In this document: positions 5,374 to 12,791 of the stretch, one piece after another | Layout of the letters: each line of letters opens with the position of its first letter | How positions within the stretch are numbered: the first letter of the stretch is position 1 | Notes under the pieces: generated by a model | The model's database searches: none | What the model saw: the letters and a program-made list of their open reading frames with translations, nothing else | What the model was told of the DNA's origin: nothing | Translations under genes and position numbers: made by a program | Assembly (NCBI GenBank): GCA_030598885.1 | Contig: JAUVOZ010000037.1 | Coordinates: forward strand, 1 to 13,694 | Source of the DNA: Anaerolineae bacterium | Lineage (GTDB): Bacteria; Chloroflexota; Anaerolineae; Anaerolineales; E44-bin32 | Direction: 5' to 3' | DNA: 13,694 nt

Positions 5374-7266
5374 TCAGTTATCTTTGATTTCACCCTCGAC
5401 AATATCATCGTCAGGAGGTTGGTTCTTACTGCCGGAGGTTGCCCCTCCCAACGAGTCTGTGGTCTGCTTATGTATTTTTGTCCCAAGCTGCTGGATTCCT
5501 TCGAGCAGGTTGTTGGTTGAACTCTTTAGTGTCTCGAGGTCATCGCCTTCCATTGCCAGGCGCGCGGCTTGGACTTTGGTCTGAACAGCCGACCGCATTT
5601 CCGCTGGGACCTTGTCGCCGGTTTCGCGAAGGGCTTTTTCGGCAGCGTAGATGGCGTTGTCGGCAGAGTTGATGGCTTCAGCAAGTTTACGTCTTTGGCG
5701 ATCCTGCTCGGCGTACTTTTCAGCATCCTTGCGCATCCGGTCTACCTCATCTTCATCCAAACCAGAGGAGGCAGTGACCGTGATGTGTTGGCTGTGCCCA
5801 GTGGCTTTATCTGTGGCATTTACTTTGAGGATGCCGTCGGCGTCGATGTCGAAAGTCACCTCGACCTGAGGGGTACCACGCGGCGCTGGAGGGATACCAT
5901 CCAGGGAGAACTTTCCGAGGGACTTGTTGTCAGCCGCCATGGGACGCTCACCTTGAACGACGTGGATTTCGACTTCAGATTGGCTGTCAGAGGCGGTCGA
6001 GAAGACCTGGCTCTTACGGGTAGGAATGGTTGTGTTGCGCTCAATCAGGGAGGTGGCAACCCCTCCTAAGGTCTCGATCGATAGGGTCAGCGGGGTGACA
6101 TCTAGCAGAAGGATGTCTTTGACCTCGCCGCCCAGCACGCCGGCTTGAATGGCCGCCCCGATGGCTACAACCTCATCGGGGTTGACACCTTTATGCGGTT
6201 CTTTACCGAAGATCTTGCGTACAGACTCTCTGACCGCTGGCATACGGGTCATACCCCCAACCAGGATAACCTGATCAATGTCACTGGCTTCTAGCCCGGC
6301 GTCTTGAAGTGCCTGTTCGCAGGGTTTGGTAGAGCGCTCAATCAGGTCCTCGGTTAACTGTTCGAGTTTCGCCCGTGAGATGGATACATTCAAGTGCTTC
6401 GGTCCACTGGCGTCAGCGGTGATAAACGGTAGATTAATCTCGGTTTGGGTTACTGTTGAGAGCTCAATTTTGGCTTTCTCAGCGGCTTCTTTCAAGCGTT
6501 GTAGAGCCTGCCGGTCGGCGCGCAGATCGATACCCTCTTCCCGATGGAAATCATCGGCTACCCAACCGATAATGCGTTGGTCGAAGTCATCGCCGCCGAG
6601 AAATGTGTCACCGTTGGTGGCTTTGACCTCAAATACACCGTCGCCCACATCGAGGATTGAGATGTCGAAGGTGCCACCGCCCAAGTCGTAAACGGCGATG
6701 GTTTCCTCGGCCTTTCTATCCAGGCCGTACGCCAGGGAGGAAGCGGTTGGCTCGTTAATAATGCGCAGCACTTCCAGACCGGCAATCTTCCCGGCGTCCT
6801 TGGTGGCGTTTCGTTGGGTGTCGTTGAAGTAGGCTGGAACAGTAATCACCGCCTGGGTGATACTCTGACCGGTATAGGCTTCGGCGTCGGCTTTAATCTT
6901 GGCCAAGATCATGGCTGAGATCTCTGGTGGGGAATATTCCTTCCCGCCCATATGGACGCGCAGATCACCATTGGGCGCTGCACTGACATTGTAGGGAATC
7001 ATGTCAAGAGCCCGTTCTGCTACGGGATCGGAATGTTTGCGCCCCATGAAGCGTTTTATTGAAAAGATGGTGTTTTCTGGATTGATAATCGCCTGCCGCC
7101 GGGCTACCTGACCGACCACGCGCTCATTCGTTTGGGGGTTCAACGCGACAACGGAGGGTATGAGCCGACCTCCCTCTGAAGAGGGGATTACCGTGGGCTC
7201 GCCACCTTCCATGATGGCGACAACTGAGTTGGTTGTACCCAGGTCGATGCCAATGATTCTTCCCAT
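5374..7266 (-). CDS. dnaK: Molecular chaperone DnaK (Hsp70)
   Basis: This 630-aa ATP-driven foldase is close to the 638 aa of E. coli. The nucleotide-binding domain has phosphate-1 IDLGTTNS (7-14), the catalytic lysine in SIKRFMGR (K71), [16 protein letters not shown] (144-159), phosphate-2 [14 protein letters not shown] (192-205, T199) and [14 protein letters not shown] (333-346). The interdomain linker [14 protein letters not shown] (389-402) and the beta-sandwich follow, then a helical lid and a short acidic tail (DDDIVEGEI). The segment between FMGR and PPEIS (about 77-115) is present at full length; Firmicutes DnaK lack part of it, so this is the diderm-type version. The ATG at 7266 is preceded by AGGAGG (7280-7275), 8 nt away, which overlaps the grpE stop codon. 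Confidence 0.98.
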   Translation of the reverse strand: MGRIIGIDLGTTNSVVAIMEGGEPTVIPSSEGGRLIPSVVALNPQTNERVVGQVARRQAIINPENTIFSIKRFMGRKHSDPVAERALDMIPYNVSAAPNGDLRVHMGGKEYSPPEISAMILAKIKADAEAYTGQSITQAVITVPAYFNDTQRNATKDAGKIAGLEVLRIINEPTASSLAYGLDRKAEETIAVYDLGGGTFDISILDVGDGVFEVKATNGDTFLGGDDFDQRIIGWVADDFHREEGIDLRADRQALQRLKEAAEKAKIELSTVTQTEINLPFITADASGPKHLNVSISRAKLEQLTEDLIERSTKPCEQALQDAGLEASDIDQVILVGGMTRMPAVRESVRKIFGKEPHKGVNPDEVVAIGAAIQAGVLGGEVKDILLLDVTPLTLSIETLGGVATSLIERNTTIPTRKSQVFSTASDSQSEVEIHVVQGERPMAADNKSLGKFSLDGIPPAPRGTPQVEVTFDIDADGILKVNATDKATGHSQHITVTASSGLDEDEVDRMRKDAEKYAEQDRQRRKLAEAINSADNAIYAAEKALRETGDKVPAEMRSAVQTKVQAARLAMEGDDLETLKSSTNNLLEGIQQLGTKIHKQTTDSLGGATSGSKNQPPDDDIVEGEIKDN

Positions 7267-7278
7267 GTTGAGCGCCTC

Positions 7279-7878
7279 CTACTTGGCCACACGTACCATC
7301 GCCGGGCGAAGTACACGGTCGCCCAGTTTATACCCCCGTTGAACAACTTCGATCACCTGTCCATCTTGATGATCGTCATTCTCTTCGTAGCTGATAGCTT
7401 CGTGGAAGTTGGGATCGAAGGTTATACCGTCAGCCGCGATTGGTTCGATCCCCTCTGATTCGAGTATAGCTGTTAGCTTGATGTAAATTAATTTAATTCC
7501 CTCTGCCCAGGCATTACTTCCACTTTCCATCGGTTGATCTCTCAATGCCCGTTCAAGGTCATCGATGATATCGAGATAATGGGTTAAGATCTTCCCGGTA
7601 ACCTGTGCATGTATTTCTTCTTTTTCACGCTCAGTGCGTTTTTTGTAGTTGGCGAATTCAGCTCGCGAGCGTTGCCATCCGTCAAGGTACTCGTCCGCTT
7701 GGGCACGTAGCGCCTCGATTTCGGCTTGGAAGTCCTCAACCGTCATCGCGTCAGATGGGATTTGCTCTGAGGGTTCTTCCGATACCTCTTGGTCAAGCTT
7801 GGCTTGTTCTGTGGATGGAAGTTCTTGCTCTTCCACCTGAGGTTTTTCGTCCTTGGATTTTTTCTTGCGCTTTGTCAC
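7279..7878 (-). CDS. grpE: Nucleotide exchange factor GrpE
   Basis: This 199-aa homodimeric exchange factor releases ADP from DnaK. The first 45 residues are charged and disordered (a Lys-rich start, then Glu/Gln-rich). Next is a long coiled-coil helix (about 47-95, FQAEIEALRAQADEYLDGW then RAEFANYKKRTEREKEEI). The four-helix/beta-wing head follows, ending in the GrpE signature FDPNFHEAISYEEN and GQVIEVVQRGYKLGDRVLRP (in two parts, about 153-192) with VRVAK at the C-terminus. The start is GTG at 7878, following GGGAG; an ATG a little upstream is out of frame. The gene lies 127 nt after hrcA and 12 nt before dnaK, so it is the second cistron of the heat-shock operon. Confidence 0.96.
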   Translation of the reverse strand: MTKRKKKSKDEKPQVEEQELPSTEQAKLDQEVSEEPSEQIPSDAMTVEDFQAEIEALRAQADEYLDGWQRSRAEFANYKKRTEREKEEIHAQVTGKILTHYLDIIDDLERALRDQPMESGSNAWAEGIKLIYIKLTAILESEGIEPIAADGITFDPNFHEAISYEENDDHQDGQVIEVVQRGYKLGDRVLRPAMVRVAK

Positions 7879-8005
7879 CGGCTCTCCCTATTCATGCCCC
7901 ATTATCAAGATTGGGGAAGTCGCATTAATACGATTATATCTATTATCGCAGGAGATCGCTGGTCTCTTATTATTGGAAGCACAAATTGCATATACGTTCC
8001 ACAGC

Positions 8006-9037
8006 TTATCCAGCAAAGGTCTCTATCACCAGGTCACTTAATAAGCCGGCTACGTATCGTACAGTTGAAATTGTACGACCATAAGCCATGCGCGTCGGGC
8101 CAAGTACGCCCAGAGCGCCGGTGGCATAGCCGGGTGCGCCATAGCGGGTCAGGACCATCGAGCAGTCTTTCAATTCTTCCCAGGCTCCTTCACCAGCGAT
8201 GACCACCTGGATACCACCGACGGTTGGACTGAGCACTTTAGCTAGCACCTCTTCCAAGAAACTGCGTTCTTCGAACACCCTCAACGCGTGGCGTGCAGAC
8301 GGAGAGTCAGCGAACTCGGGTTGCGACAGGACATTTGACAAGCCGTCGCGGTAGATATCTCCGGTCCATAAGGCATCGGCATGCGCCATGACATCGGCCA
8401 CCAGGCGGGTAACCTCCTGGGCAAGGGTGGGGAAGCGTTCTGCTTGGAGAGTGACTTCGTTTGTATCCTTGCCTATACAGACATTTGTGATCTGAGTTGC
8501 CACCTCGGCCAAGTGGGTCTGGTCGATCACCTCAGCCAGAGTCAGCACCTGTTGGCGAACATCACCACCCTGAAGGACCAAGACAAGTAGAACTTGACGA
8601 CCTTGGGTCGATATCAACTCCAGATGTTTAAAAATAGCCCGTTCGGGACGGGGGGTAGTGGCTAGAGATGCGACCCGTGAGTGTTGGGCGAGAACGGAAG
8701 CCGCCAATTGCACCCATTCATCAATGTCAGCGGTTGCTTGGTGAAATTGGTGGCTTATGAGGCGTTTCTCCGCCAGTGGTAAATCAGCCTCTCCGAGGAG
8801 GCGTCGGACGAAGTAGCGGTAACCTGACTCGGTTGGTACGCGACCGGCAGATGTGTGGGGTTGGCGCAGCATCCCGGCCTCGGTCAGTGTCGTCATCTCA
8901 TTTCGGACGGTAGCCGAACTAACTCCAAGACTATACTTGTCCACCAACCGTTTCGACCCGACCGGCCTGGTAGTATCTACATATTCGTGTAAGATCAGCG
9001 CCAGAATAGTATCCTGGCGTTCAGTAAGTGGTTTCAC
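8006..9037 (-). CDS. hrcA: Heat-inducible transcription repressor HrcA
   Basis: This 343-aa repressor binds the CIRCE operator and is kept active by the GroE chaperonin in the well-studied systems. An N-terminal winged helix is visible (TERQDTILALILHEYV, then VSSATVRNEMTTLTEAGML as the recognition region, about 39-57), followed by the typical PHTSAGRVPTESGYRYFV (60-77). The C-terminal GAF-like and dimerisation parts end in GVLGPTRMAYGRTISTVRYV. The frame is open up to 9175, but starts upstream of the CIRCE would place the operator inside the coding region. The GTG at 9037 has AGAGG 5 nt before it and gives MKPLTERQD, the normal HrcA N-terminus and length. As first gene of its operon it would autorepress. 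Confidence 0.95.
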   Translation of the reverse strand: MKPLTERQDTILALILHEYVDTTRPVGSKRLVDKYSLGVSSATVRNEMTTLTEAGMLRQPHTSAGRVPTESGYRYFVRRLLGEADLPLAEKRLISHQFHQATADIDEWVQLAASVLAQHSRVASLATTPRPERAIFKHLELISTQGRQVLLVLVLQGGDVRQQVLTLAEVIDQTHLAEVATQITNVCIGKDTNEVTLQAERFPTLAQEVTRLVADVMAHADALWTGDIYRDGLSNVLSQPEFADSPSARHALRVFEERSFLEEVLAKVLSPTVGGIQVVIAGEGAWEELKDCSMVLTRYGAPGYATGALGVLGPTRMAYGRTISTVRYVAGLLSDLVIETFAG

Positions 9038-9054
9038 CCACACCTCTTGGAACT

Positions 9055-9081
9055 TTAGCACTCTCGCATCGAGAGTGCTAA
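9055..9081 (-). promoter_or_regulatory. CIRCE operator (HrcA binding site)
   Basis: TTAGCACTC (9055-9063), 9-nt spacer TCGCATCGA, GAGTGCTAA (9073-9081): both arms match the CIRCE consensus exactly. It lies just downstream of the hrcA -10 box, starting about 8 nt from the expected transcription start and ending 17 nt before the chosen GTG. Bound HrcA would block transcription of the whole hrcA-grpE-dnaK-dnaJ-prmA operon. Confidence 0.98.
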
Positions 9082-9095
9082 ATATATGACGAGTC

Positions 9096-9124
9096 ATAAT
9101 ACCATGGGCATATGACGGCGTCAA
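9096..9124 (-). promoter_or_regulatory. Sigma-70 promoter of the hrcA heat-shock operon
   Basis: Read on the minus strand, TTGACG (9124-9119), a 17-bp spacer and TATTAT (9101-9096) form a near-consensus housekeeping promoter. The expected start is near 9089, immediately upstream of the CIRCE. This is the standard layout of a HrcA-controlled class I heat-shock promoter. Confidence 0.85.
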
Positions 9125-9137
9125 GCAGGACCATGGG

Positions 9138-9166
9138 TTGACAAATTCCGACACCATCGGTAGTAT
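9138..9166 (+). promoter_or_regulatory. Sigma-70 promoter of trxA
   Basis: TTGACA (9138-9143), a 17-bp spacer and TAGTAT (9161-9166) give a predicted start near 9173 and a leader of about 33 nt. Its -35 box is only 13 bp from the oppositely facing hrcA -35 (9119-9124), so the two promoters are back to back. Confidence 0.75.
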
Positions 9167-9205
9167 CTCGGCCAAGATTAACTCAGCTTAAAGCATGGAG
9201 GTGTG

Positions 9206-9532
9206 ATGGTAGCTATTAATCGTGTCAGCGACGATACTTTTATGACTGAGGTGCTGAAAGCGAATCAACCGGTACTGGTTGATTTTGGGGCTGAATGGTG
9301 TCATCCCTGCAAGCAAATGGATCCGATTGTGGAGGAACTGGCTGAAGAATGGGATGGTCGGGTCAAGGTTTACAAGTTGGACATCGACACCAACCTCAAC
9401 ACTACCATGAGTCTTGGCATCATGGGGGTCCCGACGTTGATCCTTTTCATCGATGGTGAACCGGTTGAACGCCTAACGGGTTTTATTCCCAAGAACCGAA
9501 TTATTGATAAGCTAAGCCCCTATTTGGGTTGA
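9206..9532 (+). CDS. trxA: Thioredoxin with an atypical WCHPC active site
   Basis: This 108-aa single-domain thioredoxin, a cytosolic dithiol-disulfide oxidoreductase, is the length of E. coli TrxA. It has the fold landmarks: buried Asp26 in LVDFGAEW, active site WCHPCK at 31-36, cis-proline in GVPT (P76), and the GFIPK loop (92-96) near the end. The usual dipeptide between the cysteines is Gly-Pro; here it is His-Pro. That is expected to shift redox potential or cysteine pKa, as dipeptide changes do in this family. ATG 9206 is chosen: GGAGG (9197-9201) is 4 nt away, while the in-frame GTG at 9203 is too close. There is no signal peptide. It is divergent from the chaperone operon, consistent with a stress and protein-quality context. 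Confidence 0.93.
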   Translation: MVAINRVSDDTFMTEVLKANQPVLVDFGAEWCHPCKQMDPIVEELAEEWDGRVKVYKLDIDTNLNTTMSLGIMGVPTLILFIDGEPVERLTGFIPKNRIIDKLSPYLG

Positions 9533-9695
9533 TAAAAAAATCTTGTGACTACTCAGCCTACCCTCCCGCAGGTTATGACTGAGAGCATTTATTGGTTTGA
9601 ATATTCAGTCGAGACGCGATTGTATGTTAAAACAACATCTAAACCTACAGCAGGGTGAGTAGGCGCTGACACGACGGCCCAGAGAGCGGGGGTGG

Positions 9696-9866
9696 ATGAT
9701 TAACGCATTCCTCGATCCCATTCGAGAACTACGGGAGCGTTATTTGACCATGCCTTCTATGGTGGAGGACATCTTAGTCGCTGGGACGAAGCGTATGCCT
9801 GATGAAGCGAGCGAGACCATGGCACTGGTGCGGGAGGTGATGGGGATGTATAGCCTGCCCGGTTAG
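9696..9866 (+). pseudogene. Fragment resembling the C-terminal tail of tryptophanyl-tRNA synthetase
   Basis: This 56-codon frame (ATG 9696 to TAG 9864-9866) reads INAFLDPIRELRERY, MVEDILVAGTKR and ETMALVREVMG in order. It matches the closing helices of bacterial TrpRS, where the tail reads approximately xxFLxPIRERR, VxxILxxGxxRA and ETLxEVREAMGL (recalled family pattern). Everything that makes a synthetase, namely the Rossmann domain with HIGH-type and KMSKS motifs, is absent upstream: the frame is closed by a TAG at 9660-9662 and no trpS motifs are seen in any part of 9533-9695. There is no convincing ribosome-binding site. The best reading is a remnant left by deletion or relocation of trpS; a free-standing small protein is less likely. 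Confidence 0.6.
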
Positions 9867-9889
9867 TGTTTGAACATTTGTGTCCCGCT

Positions 9890-9920
9890 CTCGCATCACG
9901 ATCAACATTATGCGGGTTTT
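9890..9920 (+). terminator. Possible rho-independent terminator downstream of the trpS remnant
   Basis: CTCGCAT (9890-9896) pairs with ATGCGGG (9910-9916), one G-T wobble, over a 13-nt loop, followed at once by TTTT (9917-9920) and a second T-run at 9923-9926. An alternative stem CCCGC/GCGGG (9884-9888 with 9912-9916) uses the same right arm. The stem is short and the loop large, so efficiency is uncertain, but the position suits the end of the trxA region before the next promoter. Confidence 0.4.
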
Positions 9921-9953
9921 CATTTTGAACCAGCAGTGGTAAGCGGGCTAGTG

Positions 9954-9959
9954 TATAAT
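9954..9959 (+). promoter_or_regulatory. -10 box of a putative promoter for the B12-binding protein gene
   Basis: TATAAT (9954-9959) lies 37 nt before the ATG at 9997. No good -35 is found at 16-18 bp; TTGAAC (9925-9930) is 23 bp away, too far. The perfect -10 and the terminator-like structure just upstream favour a new transcript starting near 9966. Confidence 0.4.
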
Positions 9960-9996
9960 CGCGGCGACCATACTTCTCGACACTTGGATAACAAAG

Positions 9997-10410
9997 ATGA
10001 CCGGCAGGAAATTACGAGTATTGATAGCCAAACCAGGGCTTGATGGTCACGATCGCGGGGCTAAAATTGTCGCCAGGGCACTACGCGATGCGGGGATGGA
10101 AGTGATCTACACTGGGTTGCGTCAAACGCCGGAGATGATCGCCGAGGCGGCTTTGCAGGAGGATGTCGACGTTGTTGGGCTATCAATTCTATCGGGTGCT
10201 CATATGACGCTTTTGCCCCGGGTACTGGAGTTGCTACGCCAGCAAGGACAACATGACGTCCAGGTGATGGTTGGTGGGATCATCCCCGACGAGGATGTTC
10301 CACGCTTGAAAGAGATGGGGGTAACCGCGATTTTTGGGCCTGGAACCAACACCCAAATCATTGTCCAAGCTTTTATCGAAGCGGTCGGCACGAGCCTGGC
10401 TCGAGGCTGA
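9997..10410 (+). CDS. Cobalamin-binding domain protein, methylmalonyl-CoA mutase C-terminal type
   Basis: This 137-aa protein corresponds to the C-terminal B12-binding domain of acyl-CoA mutases. It shows the base-off/His-on signature DGHDRG (16-21, His18 as lower cobalt ligand), then SIL (63-65) and VGG (92-94), which line the nucleotide-tail pocket. The opening [16 protein letters not shown] is characteristic of methylmalonyl-CoA, isobutyryl-CoA and ethylmalonyl-CoA mutases. It has no catalytic TIM-barrel, so it must pair with a separate large subunit encoded outside this window. The next gene, meaB 13 nt downstream, is the mutase chaperone, which supports a carbon-skeleton mutase role (for example propionate or odd-chain/branched-acid metabolism). 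No strong Shine-Dalgarno precedes the ATG. The exact acyl-CoA substrate cannot be told from this domain. Confidence 0.9.
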   Translation: MTGRKLRVLIAKPGLDGHDRGAKIVARALRDAGMEVIYTGLRQTPEMIAEAALQEDVDVVGLSILSGAHMTLLPRVLELLRQQGQHDVQVMVGGIIPDEDVPRLKEMGVTAIFGPGTNTQIIVQAFIEAVGTSLARG

Positions 10411-10423
10411 AGGCAAATAAACG

Positions 10424-11425
10424 ATGAGCCTCGCTGCTAAGGTCATGGCTGGTGATCGCCTGGCATTAGCCCGCCTCCTTACACAGATCGAAAACGAGGA
10501 ACTGGTAGGTCTGGACTGCCTGTCCGACTTGTATCCGCATACAGGTAGGGCACATTTAGTGGGTGTGACCGGTGCACCGGGTACGGGAAAGTCGACATTG
10601 GTGAACCGGCTCGTGCTACACATGCGTTCGGTAGCAGATGGGAAGGAAGCCGAGCCGGCAACGGTTGCAGTCGTGGCAGTCGATCCCAGCAGTCCGTTTA
10701 GTGGTGGTGCTATCCTCGGCGATCGCATTCGAATGCGTGATCTGGCGGGTGATCCAGGGGTATTCATCCGCAGCATGGCCAGTCGGGGAGCGTTGGGTGG
10801 TTTGGCCAGGGCTACCGCGGGTATGGTTCAGGCGCTAGACGCAGTTGGCTTTGATATCATCCTGATCGAAACCGTAGGGGCGGGCCAGGCCGAGGTCGAT
10901 ATCGCTCGTACAGCTCACACGACGGTTGTCGTCAGCGCTCCCAGCATGGGGGATGAGATACAAGCGATCAAAGCCGGTATCCTGGAGATCGCTGATATCT
11001 TAGTGGTCAACAAGGCAGATATTCCTGGCGCGGATAATACCTTGCGTTTTTTACGGGCGACATTGCAGATGGCTCGCCCTATGCGGTATGGGCGAGGCGA
11101 CCATATTCGAGACCAGATGGAAGCGGATGGGGTGATGTGGGAGCCATCAGTGCTGGCTACGGTAGCCACACAGGGAGATGGGATCGAGAGTTTGTCGCAG
11201 GAGATTGCCCGCCATCGCGCTCACTTGCGTGCCTCCGGGGAATGGGCAGTTCGTGAGGGGGAAAGAATTCGATCAGAGATGGAACTCCTTTTGCGAGAGC
11301 ATCTTACCGCCCAATTTATGACTCGCCAGCCAGATGGACGTTTTGAGGAAGCCTTGGAGCGAGTGATTGCTCGGAAACTGTCTCCACGTCAGGCGATCGC
11401 ATCGTTGTTGGAAGGGGAAGGGTAG
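10424..11425 (+). CDS. meaB: MeaB/ArgK-family G-protein chaperone of B12-dependent mutase
   Basis: This 333-aa GTPase gates adenosylcobalamin loading and protects or reactivates methylmalonyl-CoA mutase (MMAA in humans). Motifs in order are Walker A GAPGTGKST (50-58); the family-specific DPSSPFSGGAILGDRIRM (87-104) followed by SRGALGGLA (120-128); switch/Walker B region ETVGAGQAEVDI (149-160); the base-specificity motif NKAD (196-199); and a C-terminal helical dimerisation arm. Length matches the family. The ATG at 10424 has GAAGG about 10 nt upstream. It almost certainly forms an operon with the preceding B12-domain gene (13-nt gap), and the pair makes a transport function, as once suggested for ArgK, unlikely. 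Confidence 0.96.
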   Translation: MSLAAKVMAGDRLALARLLTQIENEELVGLDCLSDLYPHTGRAHLVGVTGAPGTGKSTLVNRLVLHMRSVADGKEAEPATVAVVAVDPSSPFSGGAILGDRIRMRDLAGDPGVFIRSMASRGALGGLARATAGMVQALDAVGFDIILIETVGAGQAEVDIARTAHTTVVVSAPSMGDEIQAIKAGILEIADILVVNKADIPGADNTLRFLRATLQMARPMRYGRGDHIRDQMEADGVMWEPSVLATVATQGDGIESLSQEIARHRAHLRASGEWAVREGERIRSEMELLLREHLTAQFMTRQPDGRFEEALERVIARKLSPRQAIASLLEGEG

Positions 11426-11529
11426 TGATCTGCGGAGGTAAAGTGAGTCTACAGGCCGATATGAGGATACGATTATCATGAGCATCCTATATTATGAGTG
11501 GCGTGCAAAATCGGAAGGTGAGGAATAAG

Positions 11530-12486
11530 ATGGGGAAGATGTTTGGCTACGGCGACATCAAACTTTTTTCCGGTAGCGCCAGCCAAGAGCTGGCTCAGGA
11601 GATTGGTGATTATCTGGGTTTACCACTGGAGAGCTACGACCTGATTGAGTTCCCGAATGAAAACCTTTTTGTGAGGTTACATGGCAGCGTTCGGGGACAG
11701 GATGTGTACATCGTGCAATCAATGAATCCTCCAGTACACCGGAACATCATGGAACTCCTGATTACCATTGATTGCTTGAAGCGTGATTCTGCCGGGCGAA
11801 TCACTGCTGTTTTTCCCTACATGGCTTACGCTCGATCGGACAAAAAGGACCAACCCCGGGTACCGATTTCCGCCCGACTCGTGGCGGATATGATCGAAAT
11901 CGCCGGGACAAATCGCTACATGACCATCGACCTCCATGCCGGTCAAATCCAGGGTTTCTTCTCCATCCCCGGTGACGTCCTGACCGCCTTTCATATCCTA
12001 AGCGACTATTTCCTGGAGAAGAAGCTGGAGGATGTAGTCGTGGCCACCGCTGATCTGGGTTTCGCCAAGAAAGGACGCAATTTCGCCGCTAAACTTGGAG
12101 TTCCGCTGGCTTTCGTGGAAAAACGTCGGGTCGAGAACATGCGCGCTCGGGCGACTACTGTGATTGGTGATGTGTCCGGGAAAGATGTGATCTTGGTGGA
12201 TGACGAGGTGCTCACTGGAGGCTCAATGAGTGAAGCGGTACAGATTGTCAAGGATCATGGTGCTCGGGATGTGTACCTTTCGTTCACCCATCCATTACTT
12301 GTCCAATCAGCAGTCGAAGACCTGGCGAAGTTGCCGATCAAAGAGATCGTGACTACTAATACTGTTCTCATCCCACCAGAAAAACGTTTACCGAACATGA
12401 CCATACTCTCAGTAGCAACTCTATTGGGAGAAGTGATACTGCGGGCGCATGAGGGGCGATCAGTCGGCGAATTGTTCAACGAGTGA
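11530..12486 (+). CDS. prs: Ribose-phosphate pyrophosphokinase (PRPP synthetase), divergent subtype
   Basis: This 318-aa enzyme makes PRPP from ribose 5-phosphate and ATP for nucleotide, His and Trp synthesis. It has YARSDKKDQPRVPISARL (about 100-117), catalytic His in DLHAGQIQGFF (134-144), catalytic Lys in FVEKRR (about 195-200) and the PRPP loop VDDEVLTGGSM (223-233). Two positions differ from classical class I enzymes as I recall them: the flexible-loop lead SPDxGGxxRAR reads TADLGFAKKGRN (173-184), and VDDMIDTAGT reads VDDEVLTGGS. The frame opens at ATG 11494, but ATG 11530 is preferred because GGAAGGTGAGGA lies 5-6 nt upstream and the earlier ATG has no such site. It lies about 100 bp after meaB and may be transcribed separately. 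Confidence 0.93.
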   Translation: MGKMFGYGDIKLFSGSASQELAQEIGDYLGLPLESYDLIEFPNENLFVRLHGSVRGQDVYIVQSMNPPVHRNIMELLITIDCLKRDSAGRITAVFPYMAYARSDKKDQPRVPISARLVADMIEIAGTNRYMTIDLHAGQIQGFFSIPGDVLTAFHILSDYFLEKKLEDVVVATADLGFAKKGRNFAAKLGVPLAFVEKRRVENMRARATTVIGDVSGKDVILVDDEVLTGGSMSEAVQIVKDHGARDVYLSFTHPLLVQSAVEDLAKLPIKEIVTTNTVLIPPEKRLPNMTILSVATLLGEVILRAHEGRSVGELFNE

Positions 12487-12791
12487 TTTGAGGATCATAG
12501 GATCTTGAGGTTATCAGCTCCAGTTTGCCAAGTGGAGGGGTTGAAGTCTGATTTGCCGCTGAAGTTGTAATCAATCCCCTCAGTTGTTCCCAGCTGAAGT
12601 CTATCAGTCCCTCGCTCTACTCCACCAGATCAAAATGACCTCGTTACCAATCAAACCATAGTTATTATTGAAAACTGTTATGGTTGTCGTATTGGTTTAT
12701 ATTCCTCCTGATCGTGCCAGCGTATAATTTGGGTTACTGTCCTCAGAACCGTCGGGCAACTTGGAGTCGGTCTTTTAATATGGAGTAGTCA
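12487..12791. other. 305-bp intergenic region between prs and the YihY-family gene
   Basis: No coding frame of note is seen. A long imperfect stem can form between GAGGGGTTGA (12535-12544) and TCAATCCCCTC (12571-12581, one bulged T) with a 26-nt loop; it is not followed by a T-run, so it is a weak candidate prs terminator. TATAAT at 12723-12728 could be the -10 of a promoter for the downstream membrane protein gene, but no acceptable -35 is found at 16-18 bp. Nothing else is recognised. Confidence 0.5.

Noticed and set aside
5569..6069. Plus-strand open frame of 166 codons opposite dnaK
   Set aside because: It is antisense to a conserved, intact dnaK and has no family signature.
7933..7938. 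TATAAT on the minus strand in the hrcA-grpE gap as an internal promoter for grpE
   Set aside because: No -35-like hexamer lies at 16-18 bp and there is no extended -10; the operon already has a clear promoter upstream of hrcA.
9925..9959. TTGAAC (9925-9930) paired with TATAAT (9954-9959) as a full promoter
   Set aside because: The spacer would be 23 bp, well outside the usual 16-18; only the -10 is retained as a putative element.
10234..10776. Minus-strand open frame of 180 codons across the B12-domain and meaB genes
   Set aside because: It spans two real genes and their junction in antisense, is Ser/Arg/Pro-rich, and shows no protein pattern.
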